Source: Actinomycetes bacterium
Lineage (GTDB): Bacteria; Actinomycetota; Acidimicrobiia; Acidimicrobiales; Ilumatobacteraceae
Reading direction: 5' to 3'
NCBI GenBank assembly: GCA_025356335.1
Contig: JANXUF010000022.1
Location: 1-64,000 of the forward strand
DNA: 64,000 nt
Position numbers and translations under genes: made by a program. Every line of letters begins with the position of its first letter. Positions within the stretch are counted from its first letter, which is position 1. This document shows positions 52,056-60,805 of this stretch, in pieces. The notes under the pieces are model-generated. The model searched no databases, was not told where the DNA came from, and saw only the letters and a program-made list of their open reading frames with translations.

Positions 52056-54074
52056 ATGGCAATCATCGAACGACCAATTGCCACGCCCGCCCTGGCGCGC
52101 GCTGGTGGAATTACCACCCCTGTTGGTCCGAAGCAGGCACTCGGCGTCTTCAGGCGCCCGGTTTCCAGCAACGGATGGCGGTCATGGTTCTTCACCGTCG
52201 ACCACAAGCAACTCGGCATCATGTATGGCGTCGTCTCCTTGACGTTTTTCGTGGTCGGCGGTCTCGAAGCGCTGCTGATCCGCCTGCAGTTGGCGCAACC
52301 GAATGGCAAGATCCTCAGCGCGGACCTCTACAACCAGATGTTCACGATGCACGCCACGACGATGATCTTCCTCTTCGTGATGCCAATGGCGGCAGCGTTC
52401 GCCAACTATCTCGTGCCGTTGCAGATCGGTGCCCGCGACGTTGCCTTCCCCCGGCTGAATGCCTTCGGTTTCTGGTGTTTCCTCGCCGGTGGCGTCTTCC
52501 TCAACACCTCATGGGTGTTCGGCGGCGCGGCGCAGGGGGGCTGGTTCATGTATGCACCGAACTCCAGCCGGCTCTTCTCGCCAGGCCACGGAGTCGATTT
52601 CTGGGCCTTCGGCCTCCAGGTCACCGGTATCGCCTCGTTGACCGGGGCGATCAACCTGATTGTGACGATCCTCAACATGCGAGCCCCCGGCATGAAAATG
52701 ATGAAGATGCCGATCTTCACGTGGATGGTACTGATCACGCAGTTCCTGCTGTTGTTCGCCATCCCGGTCATCACCGTTGCGCTGTTCCTGCTGTCGTTCC
52801 AGCGCACCTTCGGTGCCACCTTCTTCGACGTCAGAGCAGGCGCTGACCCGCTGCTGTGGCAACACCTGTTCTGGATCTTCGGGCATCCGGAGGTGTACAT
52901 CCTCGTCTTACCCAGTTTCGGCATCGTCTCCGAAGTCCTCCCGGTCTTCGCTCGCAAGCCGCTGTTCGGATATCCACTCGTCGTCTTCTCCGGTGCTGCC
53001 ATCGGTTTCGTCGGATGGGGTGTGTGGGCTCACCACATGTTTGCGTCCGGACTCGGCCCGGTGTCGGTTGCCGTCTTCTCGTTCTCGACGATGGCCATCG
53101 CCATCCCGACCGGCGTCAAGATCATCAACTGGCTGATGACCCTGTGGGGCGGCAAGTTGCGCTTCACCACGGCAATGCTGTTCGCCACGGGTCTCATCTT
53201 CGAGTTCACGATTGGCGGCCTGTCAGGCGTCACCCACGCCGTCGCCCCGTCGGATACGCAGCAGACCGACACGTACTACATCGTCGCTCACTTCCACTAC
53301 GTACTGTTCGGTGGCGCCGTCTTCGGTCTGTTCGCCGGCTTCTACTACTGGTGGCCGAAGGCGTTCGGCACGATGCTCAACGAGACGCTCGGCAAGATCA
53401 ACTTCTGGTTGATGGTCATCGGCATGAACCTGACGTTCGGGCCGATGCACATCCTCGGTCTGCAGGGTCAGCCGCGGCGTATGTACCGGTACGACACCAG
53501 CCGGGTCGGCTCGGGCTTCTTCAACCTGACGTTCTGGAACCTCGTCGCCACCATCGGCTCGTTCATCCTCGCCGTCGGCGTCTTATTCTTCATCATCAAC
53601 ATCTTCTACACCTACAAGCGCCGCCAGTTGGCGAAGGCCCCGCTCGATCCGTGGGATGCCCGCAGTGTCGAATGGATGACCTCCAGCCCGCCGAAGGCCC
53701 ACAACTTCGACGTCATCCCGACGATCACCAACCTGGACGAGTTCTTCCACCGCAAGTATGCGGCAGATGCCGAAACCGGCGAACTCAGGCCGGTGGCGAC
53801 TGCCGAGGAGCTGATGGCCATTCAGGAGGCCAACGCCGACAAGAACATCCACTTGCCAGGACCGTCGTACTGGCCGATCATCCTGGCGATCGGACTGCCG
53901 ATCATCGGCTACGGCATCATCTTCAGTCACATCTTGATCGCCATCGGCGCAACCGTCATCTTCTTCGCCATCTTCGGCTGGTCGATGGAGCCGTCGGTAC
54001 CGGATCCGTCCGACTACGACCCACCGTCTGGCAACGACGGCGGCGGCACGAAGGAGCTGGCCACCGTTGGCTGA
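52056..54074 (+). CDS. ctaD: Cytochrome c oxidase subunit I
   Basis: A 672-residue catalytic subunit that reduces oxygen and pumps protons. All ligands are visible: heme-a His in FTMHATTM, the CuB His and cross-linked Tyr in FGHPEVY, the CuB His pair in AHHMF, and VAHFHYV for heme a3 and heme a. It is about 100 residues longer than simple CtaD: after EWMTSSPPKAHNFD come a charged segment and two more helices (YWPIILAIGLPIIGYGIIF; IGATVIFFAIFGWSMEPS), as if a small subunit IV were fused on. AAAGGA precedes ATG 52056. Confidence 0.96.
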   Translation: MAIIERPIATPALARAGGITTPVGPKQALGVFRRPVSSNGWRSWFFTVDHKQLGIMYGVVSLTFFVVGGLEALLIRLQLAQPNGKILSADLYNQMFTMHATTMIFLFVMPMAAAFANYLVPLQIGARDVAFPRLNAFGFWCFLAGGVFLNTSWVFGGAAQGGWFMYAPNSSRLFSPGHGVDFWAFGLQVTGIASLTGAINLIVTILNMRAPGMKMMKMPIFTWMVLITQFLLLFAIPVITVALFLLSFQRTFGATFFDVRAGADPLLWQHLFWIFGHPEVYILVLPSFGIVSEVLPVFARKPLFGYPLVVFSGAAIGFVGWGVWAHHMFASGLGPVSVAVFSFSTMAIAIPTGVKIINWLMTLWGGKLRFTTAMLFATGLIFEFTIGGLSGVTHAVAPSDTQQTDTYYIVAHFHYVLFGGAVFGLFAGFYYWWPKAFGTMLNETLGKINFWLMVIGMNLTFGPMHILGLQGQPRRMYRYDTSRVGSGFFNLTFWNLVATIGSFILAVGVLFFIINIFYTYKRRQLAKAPLDPWDARSVEWMTSSPPKAHNFDVIPTITNLDEFFHRKYAADAETGELRPVATAEELMAIQEANADKNIHLPGPSYWPIILAIGLPIIGYGIIFSHILIAIGATVIFFAIFGWSMEPSVPDPSDYDPPSGNDGGGTKELATVG

Positions 54075-54723
54075 CGTGACCCTCCCCCTCGCCGACGTCG
54101 GCCATGACGCCCATGACACTCACGTCGCGGACCACTCCGCTGACCACGGTGGTGCTCATGCGACGTCGCTCGGCCTGTCGAACAACAAGCTCGGCATGTG
54201 GCTGTTCCTCGGCTCGGAGTGCCTGCTCTTCGGTGGTCTGATCTCCGTGTACATGCTGTACCGAGGCCGTCTCGGAAACGGCCCGACACCGGAGCAGGTC
54301 TACAACGTCCCGTTCACGTCGGTCAGCTCGTTCGTGCTGCTGATGAGTTCACTGACGATGGTGCTGGCCGTGACGGCAGCGGCGCGCAAGGACCTCAAGG
54401 CGCTCGACACCTGGCTGGCGGTCACGGCGCTGCTGGGTGCCACGTTCGTCGGCGGTCAGGTCTTCGAATTCACCGAGTTCTACAAGCACGGTCTCGGTTT
54501 CACGACCAGCCTCTTCGGGTCGAGCTTCTACACCCTGACCGGTTTCCACGGCGTCCACGTGACCGTCGGCATCATCATGCTGATGGCCGTGCGCAGGATG
54601 ATCAAGAAGGAACGGGTACCAGGCGACAAGGCGGAGGTCGTCGAAATCGTCGGCCTCTACTGGCACTTCGTCGACATCATCTGGATCGTCATCTTCACCC
54701 TCGTCTACCTGATCCCGGCCTGA
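54067..54723 (+). CDS. ctaE: Cytochrome c oxidase subunit III
   Basis: A 218-residue membrane protein with five helices after a His/Asp-rich N-terminus (HDAHDTHVADHSADHGGAH). Motifs are KLGMWLFLGSECLLFGGLI, QVFEFTEFYKHG, SFYTLTGFHGVHV and YWHFVDIIWIVIF. The start is TTG 54067, overlapping the ctaD end, with AAGGAG about ten bases upstream; GTG 54076 is possible. It stabilises proton uptake in subunit I. Confidence 0.94.
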   Translation: MADVTLPLADVGHDAHDTHVADHSADHGGAHATSLGLSNNKLGMWLFLGSECLLFGGLISVYMLYRGRLGNGPTPEQVYNVPFTSVSSFVLLMSSLTMVLAVTAAARKDLKALDTWLAVTALLGATFVGGQVFEFTEFYKHGLGFTTSLFGSSFYTLTGFHGVHVTVGIIMLMAVRRMIKKERVPGDKAEVVEIVGLYWHFVDIIWIVIFTLVYLIPA

Positions 54724-54730
54724 GGCACTC

Positions 54731-55090
54731 ATGAGCATCGCGACAGACGCACACGACACGGCATCCCACGACGACGGCACGGTACAGACCGAGCATGTCG
54801 GCGGCGAGTTCGACCACGCTCACAAGGCGGACATCTACTACGTCAAGATCGCCATCTTCCTGGCGGTGCTGACCGGCATGGAAGTCGGTCTGAAGTACAT
54901 CGACATCGGTGCTCTGTTCCTGCCCGTGCTGTTCATCCTGATGGCAATCAAGTTCGTGACGGTCGTGCTGTTCTTCATGCATCTGCGGTTCGACAGCAAG
55001 TGGTTCAACATGGCCTTCTGGCTCGGCCTCGGCCTCGCCGTGCTGGTCTACAGCGGTGCGTTGGCGACCTTCAAGTTCTGGAGTCGCTGA
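54731..55090 (+). CDS. ctaF: Cytochrome c oxidase subunit IV-like protein
   Basis: A 119-residue protein with a His-rich polar N-terminus and three membrane helices (YYVKIAIFLAVLTGMEVGL, LFLPVLFILMAIKFVTVVLFFMHL, AFWLGLGLAVLVYSGALATF), the pattern of prokaryotic subunit IV (CyoD/CtaF). The F-F-M-H-L motif is typical. It lies 7 bp after ctaE. Confidence 0.87.
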   Translation: MSIATDAHDTASHDDGTVQTEHVGGEFDHAHKADIYYVKIAIFLAVLTGMEVGLKYIDIGALFLPVLFILMAIKFVTVVLFFMHLRFDSKWFNMAFWLGLGLAVLVYSGALATFKFWSR

Positions 55091-55099
55091 GGTCCCGCC

Positions 55100-56077
55100 G
55101 TGGTCGCCGCTCTCGACGGTTACCCGAATCCGTGGCGTTTCGTCCCACACCCGGAGGTGTGGCTGCTCGTAGCGTTCCTGATCGGGTCGTACGTCTATCT
55201 CGTGCGTGTTGTCGGGCCGCAGGTCGTGAAGCCCGGCGAAGCGGTACAGACGAAGCGGCAGCGCAACTGTTTCATCGGGGCGATCGCCATCCTGTGGGTC
55301 GCTTCCGACTGGCCGATGCACGACATCGGCGAGCAGTACCTGTTCTCCGTGCACATGGTGCAGCACATGATCTTGAGCTACTTCCTGCCGCCGTTGGCGC
55401 TGCTGGCGACGCCGGAATGGCTTGCCAGACTGCTGCTCGGCCGGGACAGGGCATACAGAATCGTCCGCTGGCTGTGCAAGCCCGTCGTCGCCGCCGTGTT
55501 GTTCAACGGCGTCGTCATGATCAGCCACACGCCGATCGTCGTCGACCACATCGCCTCGGCCCCCGGCGTGTTGCACTACTCGATGCACTCGGCACTCGTA
55601 CTGACGGCGTTGATGTTGTGGATGTCGATCTGCGGCCCGCTGCAGGAATTCCACCTCAAGCCGATGGGCAAGATGATCGCCCTGTTCCTCACCTCGGTCG
55701 TTCCGACGATCCCTGCGGGCTGGCTGACGATGGCGGACGGTGTGGTCTACAAGAGCTACGACATTCCCGTGCGTGTTTTCGGGATGTCGGTGACGTCGGA
55801 CCAGCAAACGGCCGGCGCGATCATGAAACTCGGCGGCAGCGCCTACCTGTGGACGATCATCACACTGATGTTCGCCAAACACTTCCGGCACACGTTCAAC
55901 AGCGACAACAGTCAAGAGTCCTACATTCGTCCGATTCCCCCTACGACGTCGCCGTCCGCCGATCTCGCCGATCTGGCGGTCGACTCGTCAGACGAATCGC
56001 CGTTGACGTACGAGTCGGTCCAGGCGGCCTTCGACTCCTCACCGCCAGCCCCGGAACCGAACCACCCCGTCAGCTGA
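55100..56077 (+). CDS. ctaG: Cytochrome c oxidase assembly factor CtaG (caa3 type)
   Basis: A 325-residue polytopic membrane protein of the CtaG_Caa3 family: WVASDWPMHDIGEQYLFSVHMVQHMILSY, LATPEWLARLLLG, VLHYSMHSALVLTALMLWM and WLTMADGVVYKSYD are its conserved His-rich helices, probably involved in copper delivery to CuB. An acidic Ser/Pro tail closes it. The start is GTG 55100, 9 bp after ctaF; the last gene of the oxidase operon. Confidence 0.92.
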   Translation: MVAALDGYPNPWRFVPHPEVWLLVAFLIGSYVYLVRVVGPQVVKPGEAVQTKRQRNCFIGAIAILWVASDWPMHDIGEQYLFSVHMVQHMILSYFLPPLALLATPEWLARLLLGRDRAYRIVRWLCKPVVAAVLFNGVVMISHTPIVVDHIASAPGVLHYSMHSALVLTALMLWMSICGPLQEFHLKPMGKMIALFLTSVVPTIPAGWLTMADGVVYKSYDIPVRVFGMSVTSDQQTAGAIMKLGGSAYLWTIITLMFAKHFRHTFNSDNSQESYIRPIPPTTSPSADLADLAVDSSDESPLTYESVQAAFDSSPPAPEPNHPVS

Positions 56078-56086
56078 TACCCGGAG

Positions 56087-56809
56087 CTATTCCCAGCGGA
56101 ACAGGCTGGCGGCCAGCGGAGGTGCGACGACGGCCCAGACTGCCAGCACGATCCACGAGCCTGCAGGTGTCGACTGGCCGCTGAGGGCGTGATGGAGTAC
56201 ATCGGCGAGCGCACCTGATGGCAGCAGATGGGCGATGGCCCGCAGCACAGTCGGCAGCTTGGCGAAGGAGATGACCATGCCTCCGAGCAACAGCAGTACG
56301 AGGTACAGACCGTTCTGGGCAGCAAGGTTGATCTCCGCCCTCAGCCGGCCGGCGAGCACGAGGCCGACGCCGGCAAAGGCGATGGTGCCGACGACGACGC
56401 CAGCGACGGCGAGCAGCCAGTCGGCGCCGTGCGGACGCCAGCCAAGAGCGTAGGCGACGGGAATGAGGATGGCGAACTGCACGACTTCGGTGACGACGAC
56501 CGCAGCTGTCTTGGCGGCAACGAGCCGTGGGCGCCCCAACGGCGTCGCTCCGAGCCGCTTGAGCACCTTGTACGAACGCTCGAAACCGGTGGCGATGCCG
56601 AGTGCGACCATCGCCGACGACATCACTGCGAGCGCGAGGATGCCGGGTGCGAGAAAGTCGATCGGATGCTTCGTTCCCGTCGGCAGCACATCGACCTTGC
56701 TGAAGAAACACAGCAGGATCAGCGGGATGCCCAGTGTCAGCAGCAGTTGCTCCCCATTGCGCAACATCACCTGCAACTCCGAACGCAACTGGGCGACGAA
56801 CGGCTTCAT
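56087..56809 (-). CDS. ABC-2 type transporter permease
   Basis: A 240-residue permease with six membrane segments: QLLLTLGIPLILLCFFSKVD, FLAPGILALAVMSSAMVALGI, FERSYKVLKRLGATPLGRPRL (the cytoplasmic coupling loop of the family) and LVLLLLGGMVISFAKLP. Together with the ATPase encoded upstream it forms an exporter of an unknown substrate. In actinobacteria such pairs often lie next to oxidase and heme-A genes, so a role in respiratory-chain assembly is possible. It ends 9 bp from convergent ctaG. Confidence 0.87.
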   Translation of the reverse strand: MKPFVAQLRSELQVMLRNGEQLLLTLGIPLILLCFFSKVDVLPTGTKHPIDFLAPGILALAVMSSAMVALGIATGFERSYKVLKRLGATPLGRPRLVAAKTAAVVVTEVVQFAILIPVAYALGWRPHGADWLLAVAGVVVGTIAFAGVGLVLAGRLRAEINLAAQNGLYLVLLLLGGMVISFAKLPTVLRAIAHLLPSGALADVLHHALSGQSTPAGSWIVLAVWAVVAPPLAASLFRWE

Positions 56810-56858
56810 GGCGTTGCTGCCGTCGTCAATCGGCCGAGGCGAACTGCAGTCGAGTGGT

Positions 56859-57773
56859 TCACGGCTTGGCTGCCGTCAGCCGCAGGAAGACCTCTTCGAG
56901 CCTGGCAGGGCCGGCGCGCAGGTCGAGCGACTCGATGTGCTGTTCGGACAGCCAAGCGGTCAGTCGAGCGATCAACGCGCCGTCCGACGCTCCACCAACG
57001 ACATACTCCGTGTTCTCGGGGGTCGAAGACGTGACCTCGCGGACTGGTCGGTCGAGATGGATCGACAGATCGACGGCGTTCAGCGGGCGGGCAACCTGAA
57101 AGCGAATCGACTGTTCGGTGCCGCGAACCTCGGTGAGGGTGCCGTCGGCGAGCACCTTCCCCCTGTTGAAGATGACGACACGGTCGGCGATGCGCTCGGC
57201 CTCGTCCAGCTCGTGTGTCGCCAGCACGACGCAACAGCCGTCGTTCGCCAAGCCACGCACGAGCGTGCGGATGATCGCCCTGCCACCGACATCGACTCCG
57301 GACGTCGCCTCGTCGAGGAAGACGATCTCCGGCTTACCCGACAGCGCCAACGCGAGCGACAGGCGCTGCTTCTCGCCGCCGGAGAGCCGTCGCCACGTCG
57401 CGTTGCGCCGCTCGGTGAGCCCGACCTGTTCGAGCAACTCGTCCGGGACCGCCCGATCGCCGTTGATCGAGCAGAACAGTGTGGCGACGTCGATGACACG
57501 GGCGCTCGGATAGACGCCGCCTTCCTGCAGCATCACGCCCATCTGCTCAGCCAGCTTTCGCTGATCAGCTGCTGGATCCATCCCCAGCACCCGCACGGAT
57601 CCGGTCGTCGGGGAGCGGTAGCCCTCGCACGCCTCGATCGTCGACGTCTTCCCGGCACCGTTCGGGCCCAGTACCGCAGTGATCACGCCATGATCTGCCC
57701 CGAAAGACACACCGTCGACCGCCACCAGATCGCCATAGCGCATCACCAAGTCACAGACCTCGACCGCACGCAC
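56859..57773 (-). CDS. ABC-2 type transporter ATPase
   Basis: A 304-residue nucleotide-binding subunit: Walker A GPNGAGKTSTIEAC, Q-loop MLQEGGVYPSARV, signature LSGGEKQRLSLALAL, Walker B EIVFLDEATSGVD and H-loop LATHELDEAERIADR. The C-terminal 80 residues are the accessory domain of drug/lipid exporters (LEEVFLRLTAAKP). The start is GTG 57773. The gap to the permease gene is 49 bp. Confidence 0.91.
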   Translation of the reverse strand: MRAVEVCDLVMRYGDLVAVDGVSFGADHGVITAVLGPNGAGKTSTIEACEGYRSPTTGSVRVLGMDPAADQRKLAEQMGVMLQEGGVYPSARVIDVATLFCSINGDRAVPDELLEQVGLTERRNATWRRLSGGEKQRLSLALALSGKPEIVFLDEATSGVDVGGRAIIRTLVRGLANDGCCVVLATHELDEAERIADRVVIFNRGKVLADGTLTEVRGTEQSIRFQVARPLNAVDLSIHLDRPVREVTSSTPENTEYVVGGASDGALIARLTAWLSEQHIESLDLRAGPARLEEVFLRLTAAKP

Positions 57774-57905
57774 GCAGCCAGGCTACGTTTCGACCTCACT
57801 CGCTCCTCGCTCGCGTTGGTTGTGTCTCGTCGCCGACCGGGTCTCGCAGTAGGCGAGGTTTCCTCGGCGTCCTACCCACGAACCGTCCTTCCCGCTCTCC
57901 GCCGC

Positions 57906-57940
57906 TCGGGCGGCTCACTTCGTTGTCATGAGCCGCCCGA
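57906..57940. other. 12-bp perfect inverted repeat upstream of serS
   Basis: TCGGGCGGCTCA (57906-57917) and TGAGCCGCCCGA (57929-57940) form a perfect 12-bp stem with an 11-base loop, about 60 bp before serS and 130 bp from the divergent ABC ATPase gene. There is no T tract and no T-box sequence. It may be a leader hairpin or a dispersed hairpin element. Confidence 0.6.
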
Positions 57941-58001
57941 TCTGCACACGTCGCGACGGGTCTGTTCCGAGTAACGTCGAAGCCCTGGGTAGCCTGCGTG
58001 G

Positions 58002-59294
58002 GTGATCGATATCCGACTCCTGCGCAACGATCCCGAAGCGGTTCGAGCTGCCATGGCGCGCCGTGGCAAGCCAGAACTGCTCGACCAGTTGACTGCCGCG
58101 GCGTCCTTCGATTCCCAGCTCAGGGAGATCGCCCTCGAGCGAGATGCCAACCGCAACAAGATCAACGAACTGTCGAAACAGGTCGGCCAACTCCGCCGAG
58201 CAGGCAGCACGATCGAGGCCGAGGCAGCGATGGCCGAGAGCCGCGAACGGGGTGACGCCGAGAAGCGACTCGCCGGTCGAGCCGACGAGATGCAGGCTCG
58301 TCTGTACGATCTGTTGCTGCGCATCCCGAATGTTCCGCACCCCGACGCGCCAGATGGTGCAGGCGAGGATGACAATCCGGTCGTCAAGGGCCCGATTGCC
58401 ATGCCGATCGCGTTCGCCGACTACCAGCAGGTCCCGCACTGGGAGACGGGGTCGGCGCTCGGCATCCTCGACAACGAGCGTGCCGTCAAGATCAGCGGTT
58501 CGATGTTCACGATGATGCGTGGCCTCGGGGCGACGATGAGCAGGGCGTTGTGCCAGTTCGCACTCGACGCGAATGCCGACGAATTCGAGGAGATCCGCCC
58601 GCCGTCACTCGTCACCACGGCGACGCTGACGGCGACCGGCCAGCTCCCGAAGTTCGCCGACGACGCCTATGCGATCGAACGTGACGACCTGTGGTGTATC
58701 CCGACCGCTGAAGTTCCGCTGACCTCGCTCGCCGCTGGCGAGATCCTCGAAGAGGCTGACCTGCCGATGAAGTTCATGGCCTTCTCGCCGTGCTATCGGC
58801 GAGAGGCCGGTTCGGCCGGACGTGACACCCGCGGGATGTTGCGGACCCACGAATTCGACAAGGTCGAGATCCTCAGCTACGCGACGGCCGAGCAGGCACC
58901 GGCACTGTTGCAGATGATGGTCGGGCGCGCCGAGGCACTACTCGCCAAGCTCGAACTGCCGTATCGCATCATCGAGATCTGTACCGGTGACATGGGCCAG
59001 AGTCACCATCGCAGCTTCGACCTCGAGGTCTTCGCGCCAGGTTCTGACCGCTGGCTGGAAGTCAGCTCGGTCAGCTGGTTCAGTGACTACCAGGGTCGCC
59101 GCGCAGACATGCGGTATCGGCCAACGGGGGAGAAGGGCACCAGGATCGCCCATACGCTCAACGGTTCGGCACTGGCGGTGCCCCGCGTCTGGGCTGCCAT
59201 CGTCGAGAATTATCGCCAAGCCGACGGGTCTGTGCGGATACCCGACGCGCTGCTGCCGTACATGCGTGGCGCCACCGAAATCCGCTCGAAATGA
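58002..59294 (+). CDS. serS: Seryl-tRNA synthetase
   Basis: A 430-residue class-II synthetase that charges tRNA-Ser. The N-terminal coiled-coil arm (about 30-105, ERDANRNKINELSKQVGQLR) is followed by the catalytic core: motif 1 near ALDANADEFEEIRPPSLV, the serine-site TAEVPL, motif 2 SPCYRREAGSAGRDTRGMLRTHEF and motif 3 NGSALAVPRVWAAIVENY. GTG 58002 start. Its stop TGA (59292-59294) overlaps the first ATG of a tandem repeat leading into pdxH. Confidence 0.96.
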   Translation: MIDIRLLRNDPEAVRAAMARRGKPELLDQLTAAASFDSQLREIALERDANRNKINELSKQVGQLRRAGSTIEAEAAMAESRERGDAEKRLAGRADEMQARLYDLLLRIPNVPHPDAPDGAGEDDNPVVKGPIAMPIAFADYQQVPHWETGSALGILDNERAVKISGSMFTMMRGLGATMSRALCQFALDANADEFEEIRPPSLVTTATLTATGQLPKFADDAYAIERDDLWCIPTAEVPLTSLAAGEILEEADLPMKFMAFSPCYRREAGSAGRDTRGMLRTHEFDKVEILSYATAEQAPALLQMMVGRAEALLAKLELPYRIIEICTGDMGQSHHRSFDLEVFAPGSDRWLEVSSVSWFSDYQGRRADMRYRPTGEKGTRIAHTLNGSALAVPRVWAAIVENYRQADGSVRIPDALLPYMRGATEIRSK

Positions 59295-59311
59295 GCGAAC
59301 AGCCGAAATGA
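59291..59311 (+). CDS. Six-residue mini-ORF 1 (MSEQPK)
   Basis: ATG 59291 overlaps the serS stop (ATGA) and reads M-S-E-Q-P-K before TGA 59309-59311, which itself overlaps the ATG of the next unit. It could be translated by re-initiating ribosomes. Translation is unproven. Confidence 0.35.
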   Translation: MSEQPK

Positions 59312-59328
59312 GTGAACAGCCGAAATGA
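59308..59328 (+). CDS. Six-residue mini-ORF 2 (MSEQPK)
   Basis: ATG 59308 overlaps the stop of mini-ORF 1, again encodes M-S-E-Q-P-K, and its TGA 59326-59328 overlaps the pdxH ATG at 59325. It forms the second link between serS and pdxH. Translation is unproven. Confidence 0.35.
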   Translation: MSEQPK

Positions 59329-60014
59329 GCGAGCCGTCCGAAATGAGCGAACCAGCCCCAGCCCCGCCAGCGCACGGAGAGCTTGCCGCCAGGCGAACGC
59401 AGTACGAGACGGCAGGGCTCGATATCGGTGACGTCGTTGGCGACCCGATCGAGCAGTGGTGGGCCTGGTTCAACGAGGCCGTTGCTGCCGGCTGTACCGA
59501 ACCAGAGGCGTTCATCGTCTCGACGGTCGATCAGGACGGCCCGGACTCGCGGTGTGTGCTGGCGAGAGGGGTGGATGAGCGCGGGTTTGCGTTCTACACC
59601 AACTACGAGTCAGCCAAGAGCCTGCAGATCGACGGGAGTGGTCGCGCGGCGATGCTCTTTCCCTGGTTGCAACTGCACCGCCAGGTCCGTGTGCGTGGCA
59701 GCGTCGAACGAGTAGCGGATGCAGAGAGCGACGCCTACTTCGCCAACCGCCCCCGTGGCAGCCAGACCGGCGCGTGGGCGTCGCCGCAATCGCAGGTGAT
59801 CGCCGACCGAGCGCAACTGGAACAGCGCGTCGCGGCGTTCGAAGCAACGTTCGAAGGGACCGACATCGTTCGCCCGGTGTTTTGGGGTGGATGGCGGATC
59901 GTCCCGGACGCCATCGAGTTCTGGCAGGGTCGCCCGAGCCGTCTCCACGACCGTCTCCGTTACCGCCGCTCTGACAGTGCAGGGGCATGGATCATCGAAC
60001 GCCTCGCTCCGTAG
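59325..60014 (+). CDS. pdxH: Pyridoxine/pyridoxamine 5'-phosphate oxidase
   Basis: A 229-residue FMN enzyme that makes pyridoxal 5'-phosphate. The first residues MSEPSEMSEP come from the tandem repeat, so ATG 59325 or in-frame ATG 59343 may be used. Core motifs are FNEAVAAGCTEPEAFIVSTV, GPDSRCVLARGVDERGFAFYTNY (FMN site), KSLQIDGSGRAAMLFPWLQLHRQVRVRG, ASPQSQVI and the C-terminal EFWQGRPSRLHDRLRY signature. Full length for the family. Confidence 0.94.
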   Translation: MSEPSEMSEPAPAPPAHGELAARRTQYETAGLDIGDVVGDPIEQWWAWFNEAVAAGCTEPEAFIVSTVDQDGPDSRCVLARGVDERGFAFYTNYESAKSLQIDGSGRAAMLFPWLQLHRQVRVRGSVERVADAESDAYFANRPRGSQTGAWASPQSQVIADRAQLEQRVAAFEATFEGTDIVRPVFWGGWRIVPDAIEFWQGRPSRLHDRLRYRRSDSAGAWIIERLAP

Positions 60015-60033
60015 GAGGGCGGCTGGCGGAGCC

Positions 60034-60082
60034 GACGCCGGCGCTCCAGATCGCATCTGCTGCGATAGCGGGCGCCGGCGTC
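60034..60082. terminator. Two-tier hairpin between convergent pdxH and msrA
   Basis: GACGCCGGCG (60034-60043) pairs with CGCCGGCGTC (60073-60082), and inside it TCGCA (60051-60055) pairs with TGCGA (60061-60065) on the same centre. The position, between two convergent genes, fits a bidirectional terminator. Confidence 0.65.
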
Positions 60083-60094
60083 AGCACGACTCCG

Positions 60095-60673
60095 CTACTG
60101 CCGGCGGGCAGGAAGCTTCCAGTGCGGCCGGACGAAGTGGCAGGTGTAACCACCCGGGTAGTGCTGCAGGTAGTCCTGGTGCTCCGGCTCTGCCTGCCAG
60201 AACGGGCCCGCCTGGGCGACTTCCGTCACGACGTTGCCGGGCCACAGTCCTGATGCGTCGACGTCGGCGATCGTGTCTTCGGCGATGACCTTCTGTTCAT
60301 CGTTCACGTAGAAGATCGCCGACCGGTAGCTGAGGCCGCGGTCGTTGCCCTGGCGGTTTTTCGTCGATGGGTCGTGGACCTGGAAGAAGAACTCGAGCAG
60401 GTCCCGGTACGACGTGACCGTCGGGTCGAAGACGATCTCGATCGCCTCGGCATGGGTGCCGTGATGGCGGTACGTCGCGTTGGCTACGTCGCCTCCGGAG
60501 TAGCCGACGCGTGTGCTGATGATGCCGGGGAGCCGACGGATGAGGTCCTGCATGCCCCAGAAGCAGCCGCCGGCCAAAATCGCCGTTTCGGTCGACTCGC
60601 TCATGACCATGTCCTGCGGTGTCGTGACCGGGTGATCGCCCGTGGCTTCGTGTGATCGTCTGAATAGGTTCAT
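60095..60673 (-). CDS. msrA: Peptide methionine sulfoxide reductase A
   Basis: A 192-residue enzyme that repairs methionine-S-sulfoxide. The active site is [14 protein letters not shown] (catalytic Cys of GCFWG), followed by [57 protein letters not shown] and [23 protein letters not shown] with the resolving Cys region. ATG 60673 gives a 30-residue leader typical of bacterial MsrA. Confidence 0.95.
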   Translation of the reverse strand: MNLFRRSHEATGDHPVTTPQDMVMSESTETAILAGGCFWGMQDLIRRLPGIISTRVGYSGGDVANATYRHHGTHAEAIEIVFDPTVTSYRDLLEFFFQVHDPSTKNRQGNDRGLSYRSAIFYVNDEQKVIAEDTIADVDASGLWPGNVVTEVAQAGPFWQAEPEHQDYLQHYPGGYTCHFVRPHWKLPARRQ

Positions 60674-60805
60674 GCGACTCTGATCCTCTTTTCGAGAGTG
60701 TGTTGTTTCAGTCGGTCGAGAAGCATCGATCGTTACGTGCTTTACAGTGAAACGCAAGACGGGGATCTCACCGTTCCCCGACGTCCGTGAAAGGGATGCC
60801 AGAGC

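Larger units (their letters stand above)
59289..59358 (+). repeat. 17-18-bp tandem repeat carrying four start codons
   Basis: Four units of the form AAATGAGCGAACAGCCG (17, 17, 18 bp and a partial fourth) cover the serS-pdxH junction. Each contains ATGAGYGA; the ATGs are at 59291, 59308, 59325 and 59343. The 17-bp length moves each ATG to a new frame. Confidence 0.9.

Noticed and set aside
54695..55915. A 406-codon minus-strand frame opposite ctaF and ctaG
   Set aside because: It is a shadow frame with no membrane segments or motifs; ctaF and ctaG are clear.
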